Below are positions 43,674 through 52,701 of a DNA stretch of 64,000 nucleotides, piece by piece. The notes beneath the pieces are model-generated. The model searched no databases. It saw nothing but the letters and a program-made list of their open reading frames with translations, and was not told the origin of the DNA. Both the position numbers and the translations under genes were made by a program. Within the stretch, counting starts at the first letter, position 1; each line of letters begins with the position of its first letter. This DNA comes from Saprospiraceae bacterium (lineage in GTDB: Bacteria > Bacteroidota > Bacteroidia > Chitinophagales > Saprospiraceae), in contig JANQQI010000112.1 of the NCBI GenBank assembly GCA_028285085.1, forward strand, positions 1 through 64,000, in the 5' to 3' direction.

Positions 43674-45122
43674 ATGCAGAACAGTAAACTTTTACAAATT
43701 ATTGGATCTTTTAGTAAAGATGAGTTGAAACGATTTCGTTCGTTTATATACTCTCCCTATTTCGTGAATGGCAGAAAGCAAAATGAGCTACAGTTGCTTT
43801 TTGAGCATATCCAGAAGTATTGGCCTCATTTGGATCATGAGAATTTATCAAAAGCAAATACTTACCGAAATATTTATCAGGAAGAGGAGATTATAGCGGG
43901 AAAGTTAGATAAACTAATGGGGCGACTATCGTTGGTTTTGCGTCAATTCATCGCTCAGCGAGAGCTTGAAAACAATCAAACGGAGCATCAGGATCTCATC
44001 TATCAGATTGACTTTTTTCGCAAGAATAGATTGACCAACTTAGTGGAGATCACCTCCAATAAATTGAAGCAAAAGCGGGCGAGTAAAACCCAGCGTGGCT
44101 TAGACTACTTTTTTGAAACCTTTCAGATGGAACGTCAAATTGTAGATGATGCCCGCAATTTTGCCATTTTTGACTCTCCGACCAATATGCCCGCTGTCCT
44201 ACGGTCCTTAGATGACTTCTTTCTGATAGCTAAACTCAACTATACCGTACAGTTACTAGCTATGAATCATTTTATAGTGCCGGTTGATACCTCAGAAAGC
44301 TTGCAATCCCTTCAATTACTGCTTCCTTTAGTGGTACAAAAAAAGGAGGAAATACCCATTATCCGAGTTTATTATTATGCATATCTGATGTTGCAAGCTA
44401 CTTCTAAAGAGAGAGCAGTTCATTTTGATCAATTTCGTAAAGCATTAGATACTTATCTGGATGTACTTCCTGAAGATATTCAAAAGGGAATGTTGACGCT
44501 TATACGTAATTACTGCATACGTCAATACTATCTGGATGATCCATATTTTCTCAAAATCACTTTACCACTTTATCAGGAGCATTTAGCAAAGGGGTATTTG
44601 TACTACCAGGAAAAATTATTACCCAGTGCCTTTGTTAATCTTATCACAGCTTCGCTGCAGGAGAAAAAGTTTGAATTAGCAAAATCCTATCTGGATGCCT
44701 ATCAAAATCGAATCGCCGGGACTAATTATCCAGAGGAAGTTTATCGTTACGGTTTGCTTTTCTATTATACGGCTATCGGAGCATTTGATTTGGGCTTGGA
44801 GTTATTGCAACAACCATTTGAAGATCGGTTTTTAAAAGCTTCTTCCAGACAATTAGAGATTAGAATGCTTTATGATTCTGAATCAGAGCTCCTTGACGCC
44901 CGCCTCGATGCATTCAAAATCTATATTCATCGTCTGGATACAGCGAGTTTTCCCAAAAAAAATAAAGAGCGCTTTCGCAACTTCGTCGATTTGCTACGGC
45001 AAATGCGTAGCTCAACGAATATTAATCATCCCGAGCGCATCAAGAAACTGAAGGAAAAAGCTATGTCAACGGAATATCTGGCCTCCCGGCATTGGCTAAT
45101 TGAAAAGATTGAGGAGATGTAA
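43674..45122 (+). CDS. Helical cytoplasmic protein, module family B, copy 3
   Basis: 482 aa: MQNSKLLQIIGSFSKDELKR, SPYFVNGRKQNELQLLF, KLDKLMGRLSLVLRQFIAQ, ERQIVDDARNFAIFDSP, DDFFLIAKLNYTVQLLAMN, YLYYQEKLLPSAFVNL, RQLEIRMLYDSE. It shares order and length with copies 1 and 2 but is the most diverged, mainly in the middle. No catalytic motif. A GGGGAATG/CATTCCCC hairpin lies just downstream. Confidence 0.88.
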   Translation: MQNSKLLQIIGSFSKDELKRFRSFIYSPYFVNGRKQNELQLLFEHIQKYWPHLDHENLSKANTYRNIYQEEEIIAGKLDKLMGRLSLVLRQFIAQRELENNQTEHQDLIYQIDFFRKNRLTNLVEITSNKLKQKRASKTQRGLDYFFETFQMERQIVDDARNFAIFDSPTNMPAVLRSLDDFFLIAKLNYTVQLLAMNHFIVPVDTSESLQSLQLLLPLVVQKKEEIPIIRVYYYAYLMLQATSKERAVHFDQFRKALDTYLDVLPEDIQKGMLTLIRNYCIRQYYLDDPYFLKITLPLYQEHLAKGYLYYQEKLLPSAFVNLITASLQEKKFELAKSYLDAYQNRIAGTNYPEEVYRYGLLFYYTAIGAFDLGLELLQQPFEDRFLKASSRQLEIRMLYDSESELLDARLDAFKIYIHRLDTASFPKKNKERFRNFVDLLRQMRSSTNINHPERIKKLKEKAMSTEYLASRHWLIEKIEEM

Positions 45123-45126
45123 AAAA

Positions 45127-45146
45127 GGGGAATGTTGCCATTCCCC
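45127..45146 (+). terminator. Hairpin after module, probable terminator
   Basis: GGGGAATG (45127-45134), loop TTGC, CATTCCCC (45139-45146) lies 4 bp after the stop at 45122. There is no clear T run on the plus strand; an A run before it would give a T run on the minus strand. Termination strength is uncertain. Confidence 0.5.
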
Positions 45147-45365
45147 TCATCCATAGCTTTAGTCCTGTATTATTCACATAGACAAAACTAAGGGGAGAGG
45201 GATTGGTAGGATATTACAAATTTTGCGATTTATTCTACTTTGCATGTCGTTTACAGCTAATGTATCATCTCCGATTGCCCAGAACGAAAGGGCATCTCGC
45301 TGTTATCAGAGAGAACGAAATTTGCCAGTTTGAATCAAAAAAAGACGATTGGAATAATCGTCGAA

Positions 45366-45524
45366 TTACCCACCAGGACACCGTTTACAACGCTTGCCCT
45401 TTTTGTACTTCTTACAGCATTTCTTTTTGAGTTTTTTGCCTTGGACAATCGGCAGAGCAAATGGAAGGTAAATTTGCTCGTCGGGGAGTAAATCCCCAGA
45501 AAGTGTGCTTTTAATGCGACTCAT
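45366..45524 (-). CDS. Small basic Cys-rich protein
   Basis: 52 aa, ATG at 45524, stop at 45366-45368. The sequence has a neutral N-terminal half (DLLPDEQIYLPFALPIVQ) and a strikingly cationic C-terminal half with four Cys (KKKCCKKYKKGKRCKRCPGG). The CC…C..C spacing suggests metal binding or nucleic-acid contact. It has its own frame in an otherwise empty region 45147-45774. It is too short for most gene callers. Function unknown. Confidence 0.6.
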   Translation of the reverse strand: MSRIKSTLSGDLLPDEQIYLPFALPIVQGKKLKKKCCKKYKKGKRCKRCPGG

Positions 45525-45774
45525 GTTAGGGTTTTTGCTGTTCTGGGATCAAAAATAATTCTTATCTGGACTTATTACAAATAAGAAGTGTTAAAAAATT
45601 GTCAGCTTTGTTAATTCTGAGTTTACATTAAAAAAAAGTGGGGCATCGAGGAGAATCGCTGCGTGAAGTTACAAACGGCGACGCATCCCTATTCAGCTAC
45701 TAGAAAGAAGGCGATAAGAGAACCGAATAGTTCTTAATCCGAATGAAATTGAAAAGTCTGAAAACAATGAGAAT

Positions 45775-46875
45775 TTACCGTTTGCGCTTCCCTTTATTGT
45801 TTTTGTAGTCCATAAAAATAAACTCACCGAGGCCTTGCAAAGAACTATAAAAGGCTTTTCCATTATTCGCCCGTGTGAATTGATCCACAAAGCGCATCAG
45901 ATAGGGATCACGTGCGATCATGAAGGTGGTTACCGGAATATCCAGCTTGCGGCAGCGCAAAGCCAGACTCAATGTACGGTTAATAATTTTTCGATCTAAC
46001 CCAAAGCTATTTTTATAATACTTCTTGCCTTTTTTGATACAGGTAGGTTTCCCATCCGTAATCATAAAAATCTGCTTGTTTGGATTGCGACGGCGGCGAA
46101 GAATATCCATAGCTAGTTCCAGGCCAGCGACGGTATTGGTGTGATAAGGGCCCACCTCAAGATAGGGGAGGTCCTTGATTTGAATTTGCCAGGAATCATT
46201 ACCAAATACAATGATATCGAGGGTATCTTTTGGATAGCGCGTAGTGATGAGCTCGGACAGTGCCATCGCCACTTTTTTAGCGGGCGTAATACGATCTTCA
46301 CCGTAAAGAATCATCGAGTGTGAAATATCGATCATCAAAACGGTGCTCATCTGGCTTTGATAGAAGGTCTCACGAACTTCCAAATCATCGTGGGTGAGAC
46401 GAAACTCGTCGATACCGTGATTGATTTGTGCATTGCGTAGCGAATCGGAAACGGCAATATTCTCTGGGCTATCGCCAAATTCGTATGGCCGTTGGTCGGA
46501 GGTGAATTCATCACCGCGGCCCCCGTGTTTGGTGCTATGGTTGCCGCGTTTGGATTTTTTGAGCTGTCCAAAAATATCATCCAATGCTTTTTGACGCATC
46601 CCGATTTCCATCTTTGCGGAAGGCACAAAGCTAGGATTATCGTTATCGCCTTGACGAATGTATCCTTTGTCGATTAGATCTTGGATAAAGTCCGCCATGC
46701 CGTACTCCTCCGTGGTCAATTTATACTCCTTATCTAGTTCCGTCAACCAGCTCAGGGCCTCGCTGACATCCCCGGAAGTATGCAGCAAAAGCTCTTGAAA
46801 AATTTTCAACAAACGTTCAAAATCGGAACCAGACTGTTCTCCCGGTACGAATTCCGAGAAGCGCCATCCTACCAT
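45775..46875 (-). CDS. von Willebrand factor A domain protein
   Basis: 366 aa. An N-terminal helical region (about 1-165) precedes a vWA domain with the MIDAS motif DISHS (STVLMIDISHSMILYGEDR), a Thr position (HTNTVAGLELAM) and an Asp (FMITDGKPTC). Similar proteins (CoxE/YeaD group) work with a MoxR AAA+ ATPase in metal or cofactor insertion or membrane-protein assembly. No MoxR gene is in the window. Cytoplasmic. The very basic tail (NNKGKRKR) is noteworthy. Confidence 0.87.
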   Translation of the reverse strand: MVGWRFSEFVPGEQSGSDFERLLKIFQELLLHTSGDVSEALSWLTELDKEYKLTTEEYGMADFIQDLIDKGYIRQGDNDNPSFVPSAKMEIGMRQKALDDIFGQLKKSKRGNHSTKHGGRGDEFTSDQRPYEFGDSPENIAVSDSLRNAQINHGIDEFRLTHDDLEVRETFYQSQMSTVLMIDISHSMILYGEDRITPAKKVAMALSELITTRYPKDTLDIIVFGNDSWQIQIKDLPYLEVGPYHTNTVAGLELAMDILRRRRNPNKQIFMITDGKPTCIKKGKKYYKNSFGLDRKIINRTLSLALRCRKLDIPVTTFMIARDPYLMRFVDQFTRANNGKAFYSSLQGLGEFIFMDYKNNKGKRKR

Positions 46876-46949
46876 GCCTTAGCATTGAAATGAGAAAAAA
46901 AAAGAAATTACGAATTAAAAACGAATCACACCAGAACTATGTTTTGCCT

Positions 46950-47492
46950 TTAAGCAACGTAAGAGGCGCAGCATTGCACGAGTTGAGCGTAATCCGGGCG
47001 ATCCGAAGCCAGGCGATGCACAAAACGCTCTTTGATTTCACCATTTTGAATGATAAACACCCCAGGCATTTGGAAACCGTCACCGAGTTGCTTTCCAACC
47101 CAATGCTGTCGCACGACACCCGCTGAGAAACCTCTGATCCAGCTTTGCAATCCGAATAATTGATTGAATGATCCCTTAGTTAATCCAAAAGCTTGGTAGT
47201 ACTTACAATTGGGATCACTAATGTGAACCGCGCCGGGCAGATCAAATCGCTTGAAGTAATTGTCCGCAATCTCATTTTTGGTCATGTGAACAAATACAAT
47301 AGAAGTACCCCCTTCTTCGATTGACTGGCGTTGCGCGGAAATATCGCTAAGTGCTTCCCGACAAAAGGTACAACCAAAATGGCGGAGAAAAACCAACATT
47401 ATTGGTCGCTCATCAGAAAGTGACTTTAGTCTTTGCCCCGTGTTGGTTGTCATTTCCAGCAGCAGGTGCGTATTGATTCTACTAGTATGCAT
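46950..47492 (-). CDS. Peroxiredoxin-like (AhpC/TSA_2, SelL/PRXL2-type) protein, copy 1
   Basis: 180 aa from the ATG at 47492 (MHTSRINTHLLLEMTTN), chosen because it aligns end to end with the neighbour at 47611; a start at 47537 is possible. The thioredoxin-fold redox site is CTFC (VFLRHFGCTFCREALSD), with KYYQAFGLTKGSFNQL and FQMPGVFIIQNGEI. Such proteins are thiol redox enzymes that use a CxxC site. A tandem paralogue lies upstream on the same strand. Confidence 0.82.
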   Translation of the reverse strand: MHTSRINTHLLLEMTTNTGQRLKSLSDERPIMLVFLRHFGCTFCREALSDISAQRQSIEEGGTSIVFVHMTKNEIADNYFKRFDLPGAVHISDPNCKYYQAFGLTKGSFNQLFGLQSWIRGFSAGVVRQHWVGKQLGDGFQMPGVFIIQNGEIKERFVHRLASDRPDYAQLVQCCASYVA

Positions 47493-47610
47493 ACTTGAAA
47501 GAGTAGTCGTTAAATGGCCATTAAACCGATGCCCCACTCAGGTCATCTTGCTAAGTAAATGCAAATGAGGGTAGAATTGTTCTGTGAATAATGAAAGTTT
47601 AAGACTAGCG

Positions 47611-48150
47611 CTAAGCTTCAGCGGCGACGCGATCAATAATTTCGTCGTAGTCGGGGCGATCTGAAGCGTGCTTGTGGATGAATTTATCCACCACTGTGCC
47701 ATCTTTAATAATAAAGATACCGGGCATCTGGGTGGAGTCACCAAGCGCACGGGCCAATTCAAGTTCATGACCTTGTCGCTTGGCTGCGAAGCCGCGAATC
47801 CAGGTCCGAAGACCATACAGTTGGGAAAAGTTGCCTTTTACAATGCCGAACGCGGCGTAATACTGACAGAATGGATCACTGATGTGCACACTTTTTGCTA
47901 ACCTGTAGCGCTTGAAATAATCTTCCGCTACGTCTTTTTCGGACATGTGTACGAATACCAATTCAATCCCTTTGTTCTTGATAACGGATTGACGTTCAGC
48001 TAGATCAGAAAGTGCTTCCTTGCAAAAAACACAACCAAAATGGCGAAGAAAAACGAGCATCACCGTTCGATTCCTGGAGAGGCTCAGGAGATCTTGCTCT
48101 TGATTGGTGACCATCTGTGCCATCAGCTCATTATCCACTGCGTAGGCCAT
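47611..48150 (-). CDS. Peroxiredoxin-like (AhpC/TSA_2, SelL/PRXL2-type) protein, copy 2
   Basis: 179 aa. The redox site is CVFC (VFLRHFGCVFCKEALSD) and the rest (VHISDPFCQYYAAFGIVKG, LRTWIRGFAAKRQGHELELA, TQMPGIFIIKDGTVV) aligns with the neighbour at 46950. The two genes probably arose by tandem duplication and may act on different peroxides or partners. An upstream promoter region lies between 48151 and 48244. Confidence 0.85.
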   Translation of the reverse strand: MAYAVDNELMAQMVTNQEQDLLSLSRNRTVMLVFLRHFGCVFCKEALSDLAERQSVIKNKGIELVFVHMSEKDVAEDYFKRYRLAKSVHISDPFCQYYAAFGIVKGNFSQLYGLRTWIRGFAAKRQGHELELARALGDSTQMPGIFIIKDGTVVDKFIHKHASDRPDYDEIIDRVAAEA

Positions 48151-48244
48151 TGAAAATACTTAGTTTACGAAATTATACAATTGTGATAATAACAACTACC
48201 TAATCGGATAGGTTGTTACTTTGACAATTATACAAAATTTGTCA

Positions 48245-48276
48245 GCAAAACAAAAAGCATCCCCTAGAGGATGCTT
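48245..48276 (-). terminator. Terminator of the malate dehydrogenase gene
   Basis: On the minus strand AAGCATCC pairs with GGATGCTT (48255-48262 with 48269-48276), followed by TTTGTTTTG. It lies 47 bp past the mdh stop. Confidence 0.8.
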
Positions 48277-48322
48277 TGCAATATGATTAATTAATCGTGA
48301 ACTTGCAATTTCAGGCAGACAC

Positions 48323-49258
48323 TTATACGACTTTCATTTTATCAAAAGTCTTCATGACGTCTTTTACATGGTCTGCGGATTTGTGTAATAAGCGGGTCTC
48401 GCTCTTATTGAGTTTCAGCTCCAAGACTTCCTGAATACCATCTTTACCCAATTTCACTGGTACTCCGAGGAACATGTTTTTCAAACCATATTCTCCACTG
48501 AGGCGTGCGCAGCATGGGAAGATGCGATTTTCATCGCGAACGATGGCTTCTACCATTTGAGCCGCTGCTGCACCGGGAGCATACCAAGCAGAGGTACCCA
48601 TCAAGCCAACCAATTCGCCACCACCTTTTTTCGTACGCTCAACGATTGCTTTCAGCGCGTCACGTTCGATCATTTCGGTAACGGGGATACCGGCTACAGT
48701 CGTATATCGTGGTAGCGGCACCATAGTGTCACCGTGGCCACCCATCAATACCGCTTGGATATCTTTGGGAGATACATTCAGAGCGGTAGCGAGAAAAGCA
48801 CGGTAGCGTGCAGTATCCAGAATACCGGCCATACCGAATACACGGTTCGGTTTTAAGCCCGATACTTTATAAGCAGCGTAAGTCATCACGTCGAGTGGGT
48901 TGGATACCACGATGATGATCGGATCTTTTGAATATTTCAGGATGGACTTGGTGACCGTAGCTACAATTTTAGCATTGGTTGAGATCAAGTCATCGCGACT
49001 CATACCCGGCTTACGTGGAATACCGGCGGTAATGACCACGATATCGGAGTTTTTGGTCTTTTTGTAATCATCCGTTCCGGTCAGAGTGGTGCTGTAATAA
49101 TCAATCGGTGCTTGTTGCCAGCTATCGAGGGCTTTACCCTTTGCCATATCGCCTTTAATGTCTAGCAACACAACTTCTTTTACCAGATCTTTATGGGCCA
49201 ATACATTGGCGACAGTAGCACCAACATTACCTGCACCCACTACAGTAACTTTACGCAT
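48323..49258 (-). CDS. mdh: Malate dehydrogenase
   Basis: 311 aa, LDH-like MDH length. The NAD-binding motif is VTVVGAGNVGATVANVLA, followed by VLLDIKGDMAKGKALD (Asp for NAD specificity), the substrate Arg loop ITAGIPRKPGMSRDDLI, and the catalytic His in MGGHGDTMVPLPRYTTV. It oxidises malate to oxaloacetate in the TCA cycle. It sits divergently from the M43-like protease gene. sucC, another TCA enzyme, is 4 kb away but not in the same unit. Confidence 0.96.
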   Translation of the reverse strand: MRKVTVVGAGNVGATVANVLAHKDLVKEVVLLDIKGDMAKGKALDSWQQAPIDYYSTTLTGTDDYKKTKNSDIVVITAGIPRKPGMSRDDLISTNAKIVATVTKSILKYSKDPIIIVVSNPLDVMTYAAYKVSGLKPNRVFGMAGILDTARYRAFLATALNVSPKDIQAVLMGGHGDTMVPLPRYTTVAGIPVTEMIERDALKAIVERTKKGGGELVGLMGTSAWYAPGAAAAQMVEAIVRDENRIFPCCARLSGEYGLKNMFLGVPVKLGKDGIQEVLELKLNKSETRLLHKSADHVKDVMKTFDKMKVV

Positions 49259-49331
49259 AACGTTTATCAGGTTTAATATAAGATTAGGTTGTTTGATTAA
49301 GAAACGATTTTACCGTTTGGTGAAATCGCTG

Positions 49332-49339
49332 CAAAAGTA
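49332..49339 (-). promoter_or_regulatory. Probable -7 box for mdh
   Basis: On the minus strand TACTTTTG (49339-49332) matches TAnnTTTG, about 73 bp before the ATG at 49258. No good -33 TTTG is present at the right distance, so the match is partial. Confidence 0.4.
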
Positions 49340-49395
49340 GATAATTTTTGTGGCCATTCCCACCATTTGTGTTAAAGATTTGACAGCATAGAGAC

Positions 49396-49425
49396 ATTGA
49401 GGTGGCCGAATTTTTACTAATTTTG
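49396..49425 (+). promoter_or_regulatory. Probable promoter of the M43-like protease gene
   Basis: ATTG (49396-49399), an 18-bp spacer and TAATTTTG (49418-49425) closely fit the Bacteroidota promoter consensus TTTG-N19-TAnnTTTG (one mismatch in the -33 box). It is about 103 bp before the start at 49528. Confidence 0.5.
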
Positions 49426-49527
49426 TAGAGTTGTTTGCGACTAATCGACCACGAGATAACCAAATTCTTTCACCAACATTAGTTTTTCCTAGGTAGGAAA
49501 GTATTAAAAGAACTTAACGTTTACATT

Positions 49528-51069
49528 ATGAAAAGATTGATTACGGCAGTATTTGCACTCTGTTTTCTGTTGTGTGTTCAGCCAGCAAATGCTCAACATA
49601 AGTGTGGAACTGACCATGCTTCCCAGGTTCACGGCCTGCAACGTTTGTTACAAAACCGTGCGATTGCAGCTCAAAATAATTCTGCTGGACAACGTGATGA
49701 GCTAGTTTATGTCCCCGTTAAATTTCACTTGGTAGCGAATACCGCTGGAAGCGGCCGTGCGAATCAGTCACAAATTTTTGACCTGCTTTGTACACTTAAC
49801 GAAGAATATGCTGATCAAGATATTCAGTTTTACTTCGATTTTCCTTTCAATGATATCGATAACGACGCACTTTATAATAGCCCGGATCAAACCGGTGGTA
49901 CGATCCAGATTTCGGCGAATAAGGTGAGTGATGCGATGAATATTTTCATTACCCAACAAACCTCTGGTCCTAACACCTTGGGGTATTACCAAGGGCCATG
50001 GCCGAGCAATGACTACATCGTCATCCGTAAGACAGCGATCTACGGTAACACGGCTGCACACGAGGTAGGACACTTCTTTAGCTTGGCTCACCCCTTCTTT
50101 GGTTGGGAAAATAATGCTTGGGATCCTGCGGAGCATGGTATGCAAGTAGGTACTTTCGCTCCTAACTCTTCTGGTCAATTCCAAATTTTCAATGAATACC
50201 AAAACGGTGGCAACTGTAACACCGCTGCGGATTATATTTGCGATACACCACCAGATTATCTGTTCGCTTTCTCTGATGGCCAAAATGGTTGTACTGAGTG
50301 GAACGGTGGTACCATGGATCCTCAAGGTAATGTAGTCAATCCACAAGAAGCCAATATGATGAGTTACTTTGACGATTGCAACGATTTTATCTTCACTGAA
50401 GATCAAAAAACAGCGATGCGTCAGGATTACGAATCTTCTCAGCGTGCTTACATCCGTACTAACTATACGCCAAGTACAACGCCAATCACTGAAGCACCAA
50501 CACTTGTATCACCTATTCAGGGCGAGACAACTTCTGGTTTCGATCAGGTAGCTTTCGATTGGGATCCGGTAGACGGTGCTGATTACTACCTATTGGAAAT
50601 TGACTTGCTGCCTAACTTCAGCAACGACCCAGCTCGTTACATGGTAGACGGTACATACAAAATCGTTACTGATTTGTTTGCAAATGCACCTTACTACTGG
50701 CGTGTTACTCCAGTTGGTGAATATGTATCTTGTAACTTGCCAACTTCTGAAAATGGCGAATTCATGACTGGTGCTACAACAAGTACAAATGATATTGATT
50801 TCGTTAAAGGTTGGAACCTTAGCCCGAATCCGGTAACTAGCCAAAGCAGCGTACTCATCGAATTGGAATCAAGTGAGTCTTTCGTTGCTAATATTCAAAT
50901 GTATAGTTTGACCGGTCAGTTGATTAAAACAATCAGCAATCACCGCTTCAATGCAAATGGTGACTTGTACGAGTTGAATGTAGCTGATGTTGACAATGGC
51001 ATGTACATGCTCCGTATTCAAACGGAGGACGGTCAGCAGTTGACAAAACGATTAGTCGTATCACGATAA
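49528..51069 (+). CDS. Secreted M43-like metalloprotease with T9SS sorting domain, copy 1
   Basis: 513 aa. A signal peptide (MKRLITAVFALCFLLCVQPANA) precedes the protease region. The zinc motif His178-Glu-Val-Gly-His182-x5-His188 (HEVGHFFSLAH) and a Met-turn-like ANMMSYFDDC match the pappalysin (M43) group of metzincins. Residues about 320-410 form an Fn3/Ig-like domain (FDWDPVDGADYYLLEID), and the C-terminus is a T9SS sorting domain (LSPNPVTSQSSVLIEL … NGMYMLRIQT). It degrades extracellular protein. The tandem paralogue follows at 51199. Confidence 0.9.
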   Translation: MKRLITAVFALCFLLCVQPANAQHKCGTDHASQVHGLQRLLQNRAIAAQNNSAGQRDELVYVPVKFHLVANTAGSGRANQSQIFDLLCTLNEEYADQDIQFYFDFPFNDIDNDALYNSPDQTGGTIQISANKVSDAMNIFITQQTSGPNTLGYYQGPWPSNDYIVIRKTAIYGNTAAHEVGHFFSLAHPFFGWENNAWDPAEHGMQVGTFAPNSSGQFQIFNEYQNGGNCNTAADYICDTPPDYLFAFSDGQNGCTEWNGGTMDPQGNVVNPQEANMMSYFDDCNDFIFTEDQKTAMRQDYESSQRAYIRTNYTPSTTPITEAPTLVSPIQGETTSGFDQVAFDWDPVDGADYYLLEIDLLPNFSNDPARYMVDGTYKIVTDLFANAPYYWRVTPVGEYVSCNLPTSENGEFMTGATTSTNDIDFVKGWNLSPNPVTSQSSVLIELESSESFVANIQMYSLTGQLIKTISNHRFNANGDLYELNVADVDNGMYMLRIQTEDGQQLTKRLVVSR

Positions 51070-51103
51070 TCCTTTAGATTAACACGTTTACTCGATTTAT
51101 CGG

Positions 51104-51139
51104 AAAAAGCTGTGCGATTTCGCACAGCTTTTTTATTTT
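51104..51139 (+). terminator. Terminator between the two M43-like genes
   Basis: AAAAAGCTGTGCG (51104-51116) pairs with CGCACAGCTTTTT (51121 onward), followed by TTATTTT. It separates the transcripts of the two paralogues, so the second needs its own promoter in the short gap before 51199. Confidence 0.85.
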
Positions 51140-51198
51140 GGTAATGGTTGTTGGTTGCTGTATTATCTACCTCTTTCAAACTAAAACAACCAAATGCT

Positions 51199-52689
51199 AT
51201 GAAAGCGCTGAGCATTTTTCTATTGCTATTCTGTGGATTCACTCCTCTGATAGCCCAAACTCATTTTTGTTGTACTTCCAGCTCCGATCAGGAACAGGGC
51301 CTGGAGCGCCTGAAACGCAATCGCCAAAACATCCTGGCCAGAAATCGGGACGAGCTGGTTTACATCCCCATCAAGTTTCATTTAATCGCCAATGATGCCG
51401 GTCAAGGCCGACTGACTTACGAAGAAGTAATGGTGTTACTTTGCCAGCTTAATGCCTACTTTGAACCCGCAGAGATGCAATTTTATATTGATTTTCCTTT
51501 TAACCTGATCGATAATAGCATCTTATACGATGATCCCGTTTCCGATACCGGGCAAAGTTTAATTCCCGATCATCTTGTTGACGATGCCATTAATGTTTTC
51601 ATTGGTCGAGGGCTTTTATTACCGCCTTATGGTAGTTTTTACGCAGTGGAGGCAGATTATATATTCGTTAGCAATGATGCCAGTGATGGAGAAGCACCTG
51701 CGCACGAAATGGGGCATTTTTTTAGCTTAGCCCATACGTTCCGAGGATGGGACTTTGAGGATATCATTACAACAACTAATTACCAAGTGCCACCGGATGT
51801 ACCATCTGAATTTCAGCCGGCGGAGCTAATGGATCAATCCAACTGTTTGGAAACGGCTGATTTATTATGCGATACACCGCCCGATTACTATTTCGCAGCC
51901 TCTCCCTTGCAAGATGATTGCGAAGAATGGTCCGGTAATACCTTTGATCCTAACGGCGATGTAGTTGACCCAATGGAGAATAATCTAATGAGCTTTTTTA
52001 GTAATTGTACAGAATATGTCTTCACCGAAGATCAAAATACAGCTATGCGCTTGGATTATGATTCACCCGAGAGAGCTTACCTGCAAACTGGCTACACGCC
52101 TGCCGAACAGATCGTAGCGATGCCACCAAATCTCCTGCTTCCGGTCAATGAGGCTACAAATCTACCACCGGAGAGTGTCACCTTAAGTTGGGAAGCATTA
52201 CCGGGCGTGGATTACTACCTTTTAGAAATTGATGAATTTTCTATTTTCTTAGACCCTATCAGCTATGTAGTTAATGGAACAAGTATTGTGGTGACGGATC
52301 TGGCAGCCGAGCAGGAATACCACTGGCGGGTATTGCCGTTGCCGGAATATCAGACTTGTGACCTTGACTATTCTCCATCTCAGGAATTTACGATGGGGCT
52401 CGCTACGGGGATAAATCCAATAGAAGCTGCCTTAGCCTTTACGGTTCAGCCTAATCCCTTGCTTACCGGCCAAGGTTTGCAATTCAGACTTATTGCACCA
52501 AGTGCTCAGGTTTTAACTGCTCGATTGTATAGTTCTACGGGAGAGGTATTGGCCATCTGGAAAGACCTTCGCTTACTGCCCGGCCCACAAATCATTGAAT
52601 GGCCCGTAGCATTAAACAGCGGCATGTATTTTCTGCAATTGGCAAATCAGGATGGGCACTATACCCAGAAATTGGTGGTACAAGATTAA
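51199..52689 (+). CDS. Secreted M43-like metalloprotease with T9SS sorting domain, copy 2
   Basis: 496 aa from the ATG at 51199 (MKALSIFLLLFCGFTPLIAQ signal peptide); an in-frame start at 51148 adds 17 residues and overlaps the terminator region. Zinc motif HEMGHFFSLAH, Met-turn-like NNLMSFFSNC, one Fn3-like domain (VTLSWEALPGVDYYLLEID) and a T9SS C-terminus (VQPNPLLTGQGLQFRL … NSGMYFLQLANQ). It has the same order as copy 1, with moderate divergence, so substrate specificity may differ. Confidence 0.9.
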   Translation: MKALSIFLLLFCGFTPLIAQTHFCCTSSSDQEQGLERLKRNRQNILARNRDELVYIPIKFHLIANDAGQGRLTYEEVMVLLCQLNAYFEPAEMQFYIDFPFNLIDNSILYDDPVSDTGQSLIPDHLVDDAINVFIGRGLLLPPYGSFYAVEADYIFVSNDASDGEAPAHEMGHFFSLAHTFRGWDFEDIITTTNYQVPPDVPSEFQPAELMDQSNCLETADLLCDTPPDYYFAASPLQDDCEEWSGNTFDPNGDVVDPMENNLMSFFSNCTEYVFTEDQNTAMRLDYDSPERAYLQTGYTPAEQIVAMPPNLLLPVNEATNLPPESVTLSWEALPGVDYYLLEIDEFSIFLDPISYVVNGTSIVVTDLAAEQEYHWRVLPLPEYQTCDLDYSPSQEFTMGLATGINPIEAALAFTVQPNPLLTGQGLQFRLIAPSAQVLTARLYSSTGEVLAIWKDLRLLPGPQIIEWPVALNSGMYFLQLANQDGHYTQKLVVQD

Positions 52690-52701
52690 GCCCAAACGCT
52701 T

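Noticed and set aside
45203-45430. 75-aa plus-strand ORF
   Set aside because: Overlaps the small basic Cys-rich gene on the other strand (45366-45524), which is better supported; residues look like reading through non-coding sequence.
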